A DNA stretch of 11,399 bases, from NCBI GenBank assembly GCA_021159425.1, contig JAGGRU010000352.1, positions 1-11,399 of the forward strand. Direction: 5' to 3'. This DNA is from Sulfurovum sp. (lineage in GTDB: Bacteria > Campylobacterota > Campylobacteria > Campylobacterales > Sulfurovaceae). Made by a program: the position numbers and the translations under genes. A model generated the notes under the pieces. The model did no database searches and was not told the DNA's origin. It worked only from the letters and a program-made list of their open reading frames with translations. How positions within the stretch are numbered: the stretch's first letter is position 1; every line of letters starts with the position of its first letter. This document shows, piece after piece, positions 1 to 7,094 of the stretch.

Positions 1-332
1 GAGATGAACTTCTTGCGTTTTTGATCCAAGTCTTGACTTGTCTGTTCAAAATCCTGAGTTGATTTTTTCAACTCTTTTTTAAGTGCAATATACTTCACTT
101 CTGTTTCATTCTGATCACGGGAAAGTTTATCTATTTTTATATCAAGAAAGTCTATATCTTTTTCTGCTTTTTTAATATCTTTTGCTATTTTACTTAACTG
201 TCTGCTCGCCTTCTTTTTTTGACTCGCTACAGCAGAGAGATTTTTTTTAGAACTTTTTATTTTTTTGGTAGTAGTTGTTGCACCATACACCAAAGCAATG
301 ACTATAAAGCAATAAAGAATTAAGAATCTCAC
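1..332 (-). CDS. EnvC-like murein hydrolase activator (N-terminal part)
   Basis: This gene starts in the window and runs off its left edge; about 110 residues are visible. Translation begins at a GTG whose bases overlap the ftsX stop (GTGA), giving a typical signal peptide (MRFLILYCFIVIALVYGA, cleavage probably after residue 17 or 18). From about residue 22 the chain is Lys/Glu/Asp-rich with heptad-like spacing (SRQLSKIAKDIKKAEKDID and onward) and reads as a long periplasmic coiled coil. In EnvC/PcsB-type partners of FtsX, such a coiled coil precedes a degenerate LytM (M23) domain that activates septal amidases. Here that domain would lie outside the window, so the assignment rests on the signal peptide, the coiled coil and the position directly after ftsE-ftsX. 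An unrelated coiled-coil envelope protein cannot be excluded. Confidence 0.8.
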   Translation of the reverse strand, partial: MRFLILYCFIVIALVYGATTTTKKIKSSKKNLSAVASQKKKASRQLSKIAKDIKKAEKDIDFLDIKIDKLSRDQNETEVKYIALKKELKKSTQDFEQTSQDLDQKRKKFI

Positions 333-1144
333 TCCTGTACTCCCCTGCTTGAAAATACTACAGAATATACTGCAATAATAACAATGAGCAGTGCAGAACC
401 TAAAAGAATACCTATATCAGTCACCCTGAATAACTCTTCCTGTTTTTGCATCATGATATCAATTCCACTTGTTGCTGCCCATTGAAACTTAATATAGATG
501 AAGAACATCGAAGTCAACAGTGTTGCTACAAAAGCATCTAAAATAGCTACTTTAAAAAGAACTCCCGATCTTAACATCAGAGGAGCACCAAATATCTCCA
601 TGACCTGCATACGCTCTTTATGTGCATATTTCCATATCTCCATCTGTTTAATGATGAGAAAAAGGCTCACTACAGCCATAAAACCAATAAAGAGTTTCAA
701 GGTAAATTTAATAAATTCAAACAATCTGTATGCTGAACTGTAAGAACTTCCAAACGTTTCCACTTTTTTAATATTCTTATGGGCTTCAAGATCACTTTTG
801 ATCCTGTCCAAACTTGCTGTACGCATGTAAGAGTCTAAGCTTACATTATAAAAGTACGGTAAGGCATCAAGTATCTCTTTTGTTGTACTTTTACTTATTC
901 CTTTTGCAACTTCAGAGACAATATCTTCTCTTTTAATACTTTTAGCACTGTCAATATGACTGTTCAATGCTTTAAAGTCTGTAAGCTTTAGGGGTTTTTT
1001 TGCAACAACAAGCATAGAGTAACCCTCTTTAAGACTTTTTTCATAAGTATTCGTCGTTCTGTCAAAGACAAGAAAAAACTCTATTCCAAGCAAGATCGCC
1101 ATAAGAGGCAGTATGAACATAAGATGATTTTTAATGAACTTCAT
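329..1144 (-). CDS. ftsX: Cell division ABC transporter permease FtsX
   Basis: Membrane subunit of the FtsEX complex, which passes ATP hydrolysis by FtsE to periplasmic murein-hydrolase activators at the septum. The 271-residue product has the FtsX layout: a short cytoplasmic start, TM1 at about residues 7-27, a periplasmic domain at about 28-140, then TM2 (149-167), TM3 (196-219) and TM4 (244-264). A short LMLRSG-preceding motif, EIFGAP (183-188), lies between TM2 and TM3, as expected for the family. I chose the ATG at 1144, preceded by AAGG at a good distance. An in-frame TTG at 1162 would add six residues (MRVRVY) but lacks a site of its own. The start lies inside the end of ftsE (14-base overlap) and the stop overlaps the next gene's GTG, suggesting translational coupling across all three genes. 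Confidence 0.93.
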   Translation of the reverse strand: MKFIKNHLMFILPLMAILLGIEFFLVFDRTTNTYEKSLKEGYSMLVVAKKPLKLTDFKALNSHIDSAKSIKREDIVSEVAKGISKSTTKEILDALPYFYNVSLDSYMRTASLDRIKSDLEAHKNIKKVETFGSSYSSAYRLFEFIKFTLKLFIGFMAVVSLFLIIKQMEIWKYAHKERMQVMEIFGAPLMLRSGVLFKVAILDAFVATLLTSMFFIYIKFQWAATSGIDIMMQKQEELFRVTDIGILLGSALLIVIIAVYSVVFSSRGVQE

Positions 1145-1805
1145 ATACACCCTTACTCTCAATGATCAAATGTCTGTACGGTAAAGAAAATATCGTTGGT
1201 ATTTTATGTGTGACCACCAGAACTGTAGTATCGAGTTGCTGACAGGCATTTTCCATAAGATCCCAGATCACATTCGATGAATAGTCATCAAGATTACCCG
1301 TAGGTTCATCTGCCAGAATAACCACAGGATTTTTTGACAATGCTCTTGCAACACCAACACGCTGCTGCTCTCCACCACTTAATTCCATAGGATATTTATC
1401 GGCATGTTCAGAAAGTTTGACATGCTTAAGCAACCTCTCTGCCTGCGTATTCTGTACATCTACAGCATATCCTGCTATCATCAAAGGGAGAACGACATTT
1501 TTTGAAACGGTCCACTCATTTACCAGTTTATAATCTTGAAATATGATCCCCATATGGGTTCTAAGTTCCTGAAGTTTACCTTGACTTATATTTGCCAGAT
1601 CAAGTCCGCCTACAATAAGACTTCCTTCACTTGGTTTGATCTGTCCGTAAAGTGCTTTTAAGAGTGTTGATTTACCTGAACCACTTGGTCCGGTTATAAA
1701 AACGAACTCCCCTTTTTTGATACTGAAATTTGCATCTTTAATGATCTCTTGTGCACCATTATCATATGCAAGTGTAAGATGTGACGCGTTAATTACGTTA
1801 GACAT
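1131..1805 (-). CDS. ftsE: Cell division ATP-binding protein FtsE
   Basis: Cytoplasmic ATPase of the FtsEX divisome complex. All ABC-ATPase motifs are intact in the 224 residues: Walker [10 protein letters not shown] at 39-47, Q-loop Gln90 (FQDYKLV), signature LSGGEQQR at 142-149, Walker B VVILADE at 161-167 followed by PTGNLD, and switch His200. Length and the [15 protein letters not shown] wording fit FtsE rather than LolD, and ftsX follows directly. The ATG at 1805 overlaps the end of trmB by 8 bases, so it is probably translated by coupling. In Campylobacterota the complex is expected to control septal peptidoglycan splitting through the coiled-coil protein encoded next. Confidence 0.95.
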   Translation of the reverse strand: MSNVINASHLTLAYDNGAQEIIKDANFSIKKGEFVFITGPSGSGKSTLLKALYGQIKPSEGSLIVGGLDLANISQGKLQELRTHMGIIFQDYKLVNEWTVSKNVVLPLMIAGYAVDVQNTQAERLLKHVKLSEHADKYPMELSGGEQQRVGVARALSKNPVVILADEPTGNLDDYSSNVIWDLMENACQQLDTTVLVVTHKIPTIFSLPYRHLIIESKGVYEVH

Positions 1806-2973
1806 TATCTATCAACTCCATTATTTTTTTATGTGCTTCATAGTTTACAGTTGTTTTTACCGGGGAAGAGACAAAATATCTACAACCTTTTTTATCTAAC
1901 AAAATGTATTTATGTTCCGGTCTGTCAAAACTTCCAAATGCACACTTGATCAAGAGGCTCTCTTCAGCAATTTTATACATACGTTCAAAATGCACAAAAT
2001 ATCCATCAAAAACTTGTGGTTTTTTCACTAATTCATTCTCTAATCCCTGTTGATATTTTACAGTATTAAAATTAAAGTCTACATTCAATTTTTTAGGTTC
2101 TGAAATTTCTCGGCATTTTATATACACATCATAAATATCTTTTTCCTGTTTTATCCATCTGGCTTCATATTTACTGGTCACTTCCAAGGCTTCATTTTTA
2201 CGTATCTCTACCTCTGTTTTGGGTACAGCAAAAAAAGTTTCCAGTGAGTACCAAAAGTAATTATCACTGTCTGTACGCAATTCCAATCTACCCTCTTTTC
2301 TAAGCACACGCATAGATTCATCAAGAAAAGAGGGGCTGATCACACGTCTATGTGGTTTTTTATCCCAAGGCACCGGAAAATGTACAAATATCTGTTCACA
2401 TACATTTGAAGGCAGCATTTCCAAAAAAAGTCTGGCATCATAATTAACAACCCAAATATTATCGATCCCCTGCAACTCTATCTGTTTGAGTACCTGTTGT
2501 GCTGAAGGTGTATGTATTTCCAACCCTATGAAAAGTGTATCCGGATTTTTTTGAGCCTGATAAAGCAAATGTCGACCTGAGCCAAAACCCACTTCAACAG
2601 AGATCTTCTCTTTAGGATAAGTGATGTCTTCAAAATCTTCTATTTTTTTAAAATATTCAGAGGAGAGTGCCGCTTTTGTGTTAGAGATGGCAATATTCGA
2701 AGAGAGTATTTCAAGATCAAATTCTTTAGAAATAATATCCAGTGCCTCTTTTAAGAGGTTGACCTTGAGCGGTCTTGTGACTTTGTCATATTTTACAAGA
2801 GTATCATTTTCAGTAGGTTTTATCTGCAGTAAAAACTCTTCACCGCCATGTTCTACACCAATAATTTCGTCATTACTTGTCAGTGATGTTGCTCTAAAAG
2901 TAAATATGGTACTTTTAGCAATTTTTTCATCTATAGTAGAGGTATCAAAAGAAGTAACTTTTAAATGTGGCAT
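1798..2973 (-). CDS. trmB: tRNA (guanine-N7-)-methyltransferase, long form
   Basis: Transfers a methyl group from SAM to N7 of guanine 46 in the variable loop of tRNAs. The Rossmann core starts about residue 120: SAM-binding loop EVGFGSGRH (127-135), acidic GLEIHTP (150-156), the FPVPWDKKPHRR segment (199-210) corresponding to the family's PDPWPKxRH motif, TDSDNYF (234-240), and SKYEAR (267-272), matching the late T-x-YE-x-R signature. The protein has 391 residues, against about 240 in E. coli TrmB. The surplus is an N-terminal domain of about 120 residues and a C-terminal extension of about 100 residues, as seen in other Campylobacterota. The start ATG has AGGA five bases upstream. It follows rluD after 31 bases and overlaps ftsE by 8 bases. 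Confidence 0.93.
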   Translation of the reverse strand: MPHLKVTSFDTSTIDEKIAKSTIFTFRATSLTSNDEIIGVEHGGEEFLLQIKPTENDTLVKYDKVTRPLKVNLLKEALDIISKEFDLEILSSNIAISNTKAALSSEYFKKIEDFEDITYPKEKISVEVGFGSGRHLLYQAQKNPDTLFIGLEIHTPSAQQVLKQIELQGIDNIWVVNYDARLFLEMLPSNVCEQIFVHFPVPWDKKPHRRVISPSFLDESMRVLRKEGRLELRTDSDNYFWYSLETFFAVPKTEVEIRKNEALEVTSKYEARWIKQEKDIYDVYIKCREISEPKKLNVDFNFNTVKYQQGLENELVKKPQVFDGYFVHFERMYKIAEESLLIKCAFGSFDRPEHKYILLDKKGCRYFVSSPVKTTVNYEAHKKIMELIDNV

Positions 2974-3004
2974 AAGAGTCCTGTGTTATATAATTGAACC
3001 TACT

Positions 3005-3961
3005 CTACTTCATAAAACCAGAACCAAGCGTAAGAGGATCGATCTTTTCATCTATCTCATCTTGATCAAAATATTTTGTCATATAGGTTTTCATATCATC
3101 AAAAAGCGGGGCTGTGAACTCCATTTTTTCACCGGTTATCGGGTGGACTAAATATAGTAGATATGCATGTAGATTAACTCGTGCTATTTTATCTCTTTTG
3201 GTCTTAAAACCATATAAATCATCACCCAGAATATGACGTCCCAAAGTGTTTAGATGTACACGTATCTGATGGGTTCTTCCTGTAAAAAGTTTTGCAGCGA
3301 TCAACTCTACACCATGCGCAGAGGTCAAAAGCTTTTTAAACGCAGTTTTTGCAGCTTTACCATGAGGTACAACATCCATTTTTAACCTATTCTTCGGATT
3401 ACGCCCTATGGGCTTATCTACCACGATATCATCTTTTAAAGGACAGTCTATCAATGCAAGATAATAACGCCCCATACTTTTATCCTGTAACTGCTCACTC
3501 AGCATTTCATGTACTTTGTTGTCTTTGGCAACTACCAATGCACCAGTAGTCTCCTTGTCAATTCTATGGACAATACCATGACGTTCTTCTCCGGAAATAG
3601 TGGAAAGAGAAATACCTTTTTTTACCAACCAGTCAACAAGTGTAGCTTCTTTCACCGAAGGAGCAGGATGAACTACTAAACCCGAAGGTTTATTGATCAC
3701 CATAAGATACTCATCTTCATAAAGTATTTCAACATCAAAGTCTATCTCTACAGCTTCGCGTTTCTCCGCTTCTTTAAATTCATAAGTGATCACATCACCC
3801 ACTGCAACTTTATAACTGGTTTTAGTAATGACTTTATTATTCACAGAGACTAAACCATCTTTCACAAGCTTTTCAACCTGATTCCGGCTTACCTCTAAAA
3901 CTTCTGCCAATATTTTATCAATTCTCCCAGCCTTTGAGGCTATCAACTGCTCACTGCTCAC
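3005..3961 (-). CDS. rluD: RluA/RluD-family 23S rRNA pseudouridine synthase
   Basis: Isomerises uridine to pseudouridine in large-subunit rRNA. An S4 RNA-binding domain occupies about residues 10-60 (GRIDKILAEVLEVSRNQVEK). The catalytic domain follows, with HRIDKETTG (132-140) containing the catalytic Asp135, GRYYLAL (164-170), and the GRTHQIRVHL motif (228-237). The length of 318 residues is normal for RluD; whether the targets are U1911/1915/1917 or another site is not visible, so the symbol is by family only. The chosen start is the GTG at 3961 inside a 7-base tandem repeat, overlapping the ttcA stop by four bases (GTGA). The in-frame upstream region is closed by a TGA at 3967. A TTG at 3946 is the alternative start, removing MSSEQ. 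No strong ribosome site is seen, so coupling to ttcA is likely. Confidence 0.9.
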   Translation of the reverse strand: MSSEQLIASKAGRIDKILAEVLEVSRNQVEKLVKDGLVSVNNKVITKTSYKVAVGDVITYEFKEAEKREAVEIDFDVEILYEDEYLMVINKPSGLVVHPAPSVKEATLVDWLVKKGISLSTISGEERHGIVHRIDKETTGALVVAKDNKVHEMLSEQLQDKSMGRYYLALIDCPLKDDIVVDKPIGRNPKNRLKMDVVPHGKAAKTAFKKLLTSAHGVELIAAKLFTGRTHQIRVHLNTLGRHILGDDLYGFKTKRDKIARVNLHAYLLYLVHPITGEKMEFTAPLFDDMKTYMTKYFDQDEIDEKIDPLTLGSGFMK

Positions 3962-3977
3962 TGCTCACTGCTCACTG
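3946..3977. repeat. Heptanucleotide tandem repeat at the ttcA/rluD junction
   Basis: Four perfect copies of ACTGCTC (plus strand) and a fifth partial copy ACTG; the coding strand reads GTGAGCA repeated. It encodes the last five residues of TtcA (VSSEQ), the ttcA stop and the first residues of RluD (SSEQ). Seven is not a multiple of three, so unit gain or loss changes reading-frame relations at the junction. Seen directly; functional meaning is inferred. Confidence 0.95.
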
Positions 3978-4782
3978 AAATATCATCTCTGTCCCAGCGT
4001 TCAGGATCTAAAAATGTATCATCATATATATGTTTAAATGAAGCTTTGAACATTTTAAAAATATCTTTATTGTCTGCTTCAAGTCCTGCCAACCAGGCTT
4101 TTGTAGAAGCTCTTGCATGAGGCATTTTTACATCTTTTAACATAGCAGGACAAGCTTCATTACCTATAACTTGCAGATTATTATCTTCTGCAAAACCTCG
4201 CAGTTGTGATTCTCTTACTTGAATAAGCGGACGTATGAGGTGAAAACCTCTGCTTGTTTTGTAAATGGGTGCCAAAGCTCTCATAGAACCATTGTAGAAC
4301 ATATTCATAAAAAAACTCTCTACGGTATCATCAAAATGATGTCCCAAAGCTACCTTGTTAAATCTACCTTCTTCTGCAAAAGTATAGAGTGCACCTCTTC
4401 TCATACGGGAAAAATAGGAACAGAAAGAGGAGTTTTCACGTATGGCATCATGGGAAATTTCAAAGATATTCGTATCATACACCGTATGTTTAATGTCGTA
4501 CTCTTCACAATGCTTAGTCAAAAAATCATAATGCTCATCAGGCATGCCATATTTGATGGTACAGGCTTCAAACTCAAAGTTAAATGGAGCATGACGTTGG
4601 ATATGTTTCATCGCATGGACCAAAGCCAGTGAGTCTTTACCTCCACTGAGTCCAACAAGGATCTTATCACCCTCACCTATGAGTCTGAACTCTCCATTGG
4701 TTTTACCAATAACCTTTAGTAATTTCTTACTAATAGGAATCATTTTGGAAGCCGCTCTACGATTATTAGGAGTCAATCGCAT
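3958..4782 (-). CDS. ttcA: TtcA/TilS-superfamily PP-loop tRNA sulfurtransferase (TtcA-like)
   Basis: ATP-dependent tRNA-modifying enzyme of the TtcA family, which makes 2-thiocytidine at position 32. The PP-loop SGGKDS is at residues 46-51, LGHHFDD at 146-152, RMRRGALY at 126-133, and a late NEACPAM at 208-214. E. coli TtcA binds a [4Fe-4S] cluster through a CxxC pair and a later Cys. Here the pair reads CSYF (121-124): Cys121 is present but the second cysteine is Phe124; the late Cys211 is present, and Cys74 and Cys92 are further candidates. The start is uncertain: ATG 4782 overlaps the preceding gene by 17 bases with a poor ribosome site, while ATG 4743 (MIPISKKLL) has GAGCGG eight bases upstream and leaves a short gap. 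The gene ends in the heptamer repeat. The superfamily is sure; the exact modification is less so. Confidence 0.88.
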   Translation of the reverse strand: MRLTPNNRRAASKMIPISKKLLKVIGKTNGEFRLIGEGDKILVGLSGGKDSLALVHAMKHIQRHAPFNFEFEACTIKYGMPDEHYDFLTKHCEEYDIKHTVYDTNIFEISHDAIRENSSFCSYFSRMRRGALYTFAEEGRFNKVALGHHFDDTVESFFMNMFYNGSMRALAPIYKTSRGFHLIRPLIQVRESQLRGFAEDNNLQVIGNEACPAMLKDVKMPHARASTKAWLAGLEADNKDIFKMFKASFKHIYDDTFLDPERWDRDDISVSSEQ

Positions 4783-5461
4783 CCACCATCGTTAAAATAA
4801 AGTCCGCAGATATTTTTGCTGAACTCTCCAGGAATTCATCAAAATTAAAACTTGCATCCATATCTGCAGAATCTGAAATAGCACGTAAAATAAAGAAAGG
4901 AATATTGAGGGATGAACAAACCACCGCTACCGCTGCACCTTCCATTTCTAAGGCATCTGCTTTAAAAGTAGAGCCGATCCAATTCTTACGCTCTTCATTA
5001 GCCACAAACTGATCACCAGTAGCGATAATACCCTCTTTTAGTGTTAAACCTTTTTCTTTAGCAACATCTTTAGCGATATTTCTCAAGTTCATATCTGTGG
5101 GTATACACACTTCTCCCTCAGGAACATATCCGTAAGGATGCCCAAATGCAGTGATGTCCAGATCATGTTGAGACACACCCTCTGCGATAATAAGATCACC
5201 GATCTTAAGTTCATCAGAGATCGCACCTGCAACACCGGAAAAAAGAAGTGTGTCACAAGCAAATTTCTCTATGAGTATCGTTGCAGTAAGCGTTGCAAAA
5301 ACTTTTCCTATTTTTGAATAAGCAACAACTACTTCTTTACCGTTGTATATACCTTCATAATATTTGTTTGCCGCATAAACCGTCTCTTTTACATTTTCTA
5401 ATTTACCAATGATCGGCTCTATCTCTTCAGGCATCGCACCCATGATCGCTATTTTACGCAT
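4766..5461 (-). CDS. mtnN: 5'-methylthioadenosine/S-adenosylhomocysteine nucleosidase (MTAN)
   Basis: Cleaves the N-glycosidic bond of methylthioadenosine and S-adenosylhomocysteine, releasing adenine. In Campylobacterota using the futalosine route, the same enzyme also hydrolyses 6-amino-6-deoxyfutalosine for menaquinone synthesis (known for the Helicobacter and Campylobacter enzymes; inferred here). The 231 residues match the family length, and the catalytic residues fall exactly at E. coli numbering: Glu12 (MPEEIE), Glu174 (ALEMEGAAVA) and Asp197 (RAISDSAD). The glycine-rich FSGVAGA is at 74-80. It starts one base after the fabD stop, so the two are surely co-transcribed. In this operon it would remove SAH made by the downstream methyltransferase TrmB. 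Confidence 0.94.
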   Translation of the reverse strand: MRKIAIMGAMPEEIEPIIGKLENVKETVYAANKYYEGIYNGKEVVVAYSKIGKVFATLTATILIEKFACDTLLFSGVAGAISDELKIGDLIIAEGVSQHDLDITAFGHPYGYVPEGEVCIPTDMNLRNIAKDVAKEKGLTLKEGIIATGDQFVANEERKNWIGSTFKADALEMEGAAVAVVCSSLNIPFFILRAISDSADMDASFNFDEFLESSAKISADFILTMVDAIDS

Positions 5462-5462
5462 A

Positions 5463-6404
5463 TTAACCCAATTTACTTATTTCATCAATAGCTATCTGTA
5501 ACGATTCCATATCCGAAACCACAAAATGAGGTTTTTTCGTTGCTCTGCGGTTCAGACCTTTAAGTACACCACCATGACCAAATTCAACATAACAATCAAC
5601 AGAATCATCAAAATCAGCAATAGACTGCTTATACAGTACCGGTGATACCAGTTGCTTAGGAAGCAGATCCAATGCCTCTGCTTTTGTATTATATGTCTTA
5701 GCTGTTACATTTGAAACAACAGGTGCTATGAATTCATCTTTTAACATTTCTGTGAGTTTTGCAGCCAATGGCGCAGTCGCAGATTCAAGCAATGGACAAT
5801 GACTTGCCACCGACATATTAAGAAGCATTGCTCTTTTTGCTTTGGCCTCTTTTAAAATAGGCACTAATAATTCAAGATCCGGTTTAAGTCCGGCAATGAC
5901 GATCTGTCCTGCTGCATTGTAATTTACCGGCCACACTTTCAACCCCGCTTCTCTCTGTGCATCACAGATCTCTTCAACCACTTCATCATCAAGACCAAGA
6001 GAGACCATCATTCCTACATCTTGACCGGCACAGGCTTCCGCCATAAGTTTACCACGAAGATTCACCAACTCAACTGCATCTATAGCGTCTATGGCACCTA
6101 CAGATACCAGTGCTGAAAATTCACCCAAAGAGTGTCCAAGTGCATATACAGGTTTGATCGGCATTTCATCTTCAAACAGTTTATGTGCTATTGAAGATAC
6201 AAGTAAAATTGCAGGTTGTGTAAATTCTGTTTTTTCAAGATCATCATTTTCAGTAAAAAGAAGAGCTTCAAAATCAATACCTGTTCTTTTTGTAGCATCC
6301 GCTACCATCTGTTTAGCAACATCAGAGTTGTTAAAAAAGTCTTGTCCCATCCCAACAGCCTGAGATCCCTGACCTGGAAATAAAAATGCACATTTGATTG
6401 ACAT
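5463..6404 (-). CDS. fabD: Malonyl-CoA:ACP transacylase FabD
   Basis: Transfers malonate from CoA to acyl carrier protein, supplying the extender unit for type II fatty-acid synthesis. The 313 residues show FPGQGSQ (9-15), FTQPA (61-65), nucleophile Ser92 in GHSLGE, Arg117 in NLRGK, catalytic His202 in VASHCPLL, and the late GHGGVLKGL (276-284); all required residues are present. The ATG at 6404 follows GAAGGA at seven bases, a strong ribosome site. It is the first gene of the minus-strand operon running through the nucleosidase, ttcA-like, rluD, trmB and ftsEX genes. Unlike in E. coli, fabH, fabG and acpP are not next to it. Confidence 0.96.
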   Translation of the reverse strand: MSIKCAFLFPGQGSQAVGMGQDFFNNSDVAKQMVADATKRTGIDFEALLFTENDDLEKTEFTQPAILLVSSIAHKLFEDEMPIKPVYALGHSLGEFSALVSVGAIDAIDAVELVNLRGKLMAEACAGQDVGMMVSLGLDDEVVEEICDAQREAGLKVWPVNYNAAGQIVIAGLKPDLELLVPILKEAKAKRAMLLNMSVASHCPLLESATAPLAAKLTEMLKDEFIAPVVSNVTAKTYNTKAEALDLLPKQLVSPVLYKQSIADFDDSVDCYVEFGHGGVLKGLNRRATKKPHFVVSDMESLQIAIDEISKLG

Positions 6405-6416
6405 ACGTTATCCTTC

Positions 6417-6452
6417 ATTAAAATTAACGTATTTTACCATGTTAAAATTAAC
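6417..6452 (-). promoter_or_regulatory. Candidate fabD operon promoter with paired palindromes
   Basis: On the minus strand a -10-like TAAAAT lies at 6436-6431, followed by a short leader and the fabD ribosome site. Two copies of TTAAAATTAAC (plus-strand 6418-6428 and 6442-6452) flank it, 24 bases apart. The upstream copy is a perfect dyad GTTAA-AA-TTAAC (6441-6452); the downstream one (6417-6428) differs at one base. Placed around the -10 box, they could be operator sites for a dimeric regulator. There is no clear -35. In such AT-rich sequence the similarity could be chance. Confidence 0.4.
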
Positions 6453-6484
6453 CCCTAATCTTTGTTAAACACAGGTTACGAGGA

Positions 6485-6982
6485 TTAGTTGATCATCTGT
6501 ACCAGTTTATTACCATCGATCAACTCTATATTTTTTCCTTCTATAAACTTATAACACTCTTTTGTAAAACGGCTGGTAGTAACAATATAAATTTTATCTA
6601 CATCATACTCATACATCAATCCATACATTTCTCTAATGACCTTTATCGTTACCATTGCATCATCATAGCGTTTACACTGCACAATAGCAGATATTTTTCT
6701 TTTCATGATCGATCTCTTCTGCATCCAAATATCAACACCCCCATCTGCACCTTTTTGCTCATTTCCTTTTACAGTCCAACCATTTTTCTCAAAAAGTTCC
6801 ATACACAAAAGTTCAAAATCATCCCATGAAAGACGTTTTAGTTTTTTGAGCGTTCTATTACGCTTTAACAGACTTTTGTTTCCAAAGCTTTTAAATAAAG
6901 CTCTTATTTTAAATAAAAAATAGAAAAACAATATGATCAGTAGGGCAATAGATTGAATTTCCAGTGTTGAATAGTTATGCAT
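6485..6982 (-). CDS. Membrane-anchored Mrr-type restriction endonuclease-like protein
   Basis: A small protein (165 residues) with one N-terminal membrane segment (about 9-27), a basic linker (KSLLKRNRTLKKLKR, 36-50) and a compact Mrr_cat/PD-(D/E)xK nuclease domain. Motifs: LSWDDFELLC (51-60) with Glu57, GADGGVDIWM (78-87) with catalytic Asp84, and VQCKRY (101-106) with the Gln-x-Lys pair Gln102/Lys104. All catalytic positions are present, so it is probably an active DNA-cleaving fold. Positive residues after the membrane segment would place the nuclease in the cytoplasm. No methyltransferase or specificity gene is adjacent, so a classic restriction-modification system is not visible. The ATG at 6982 has no ribosome site and lies just after a -10 box, suggesting a leaderless transcript. 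The 80-base gap to fabD makes co-transcription possible. Confidence 0.85.
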   Translation of the reverse strand: MHNYSTLEIQSIALLIILFFYFLFKIRALFKSFGNKSLLKRNRTLKKLKRLSWDDFELLCMELFEKNGWTVKGNEQKGADGGVDIWMQKRSIMKRKISAIVQCKRYDDAMVTIKVIREMYGLMYEYDVDKIYIVTTSRFTKECYKFIEGKNIELIDGNKLVQMIN

Positions 6983-6988
6983 AGTGTT

Positions 6989-6994
6989 ATTATA
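6989..6994 (-). promoter_or_regulatory. -10 box for the Mrr-like gene, possibly leaderless
   Basis: A perfect TATAAT on the minus strand ends six bases before the ATG at 6982. Transcription would then begin at or within a base or two of the start codon, and there is indeed no Shine-Dalgarno sequence. No consensus -35 is seen at the expected place, which is common for the vegetative promoters of this phylum. Confidence 0.45.
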
Positions 6995-7094
6995 GTTAGA
7001 ATAGATGAGAGAGAGTAAAAATATGTCGAATTGTCATGTTTTTAGAGAAAATAGATGAGATAGTCCTAAATATTTTGTTTGAGTTAGTATTAGG

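Noticed and set aside
2621..3151. A 176-codon plus-strand open frame spanning the trmB start and the end of rluD.
   Set aside because: It is antisense to two strongly supported genes, has no ribosome site or recognisable domain, and crosses their boundary.
3946..3977. CRISPR-like array from the regular repeats.
   Set aside because: The units are only seven bases and directly contiguous with no spacers; this is a simple sequence repeat.
7024..7059. An 11-codon plus-strand micro-ORF beginning ATGTCGAAT.
   Set aside because: No promoter, weak ribosome site and no gene downstream on that strand for a leader peptide to control.
7000..7060. Direct repeat AATAGATGAGA at 7000-7010 and 7050-7060.
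   Set aside because: Only two short copies in AT-rich intergenic DNA with no link to a promoter; likely chance.
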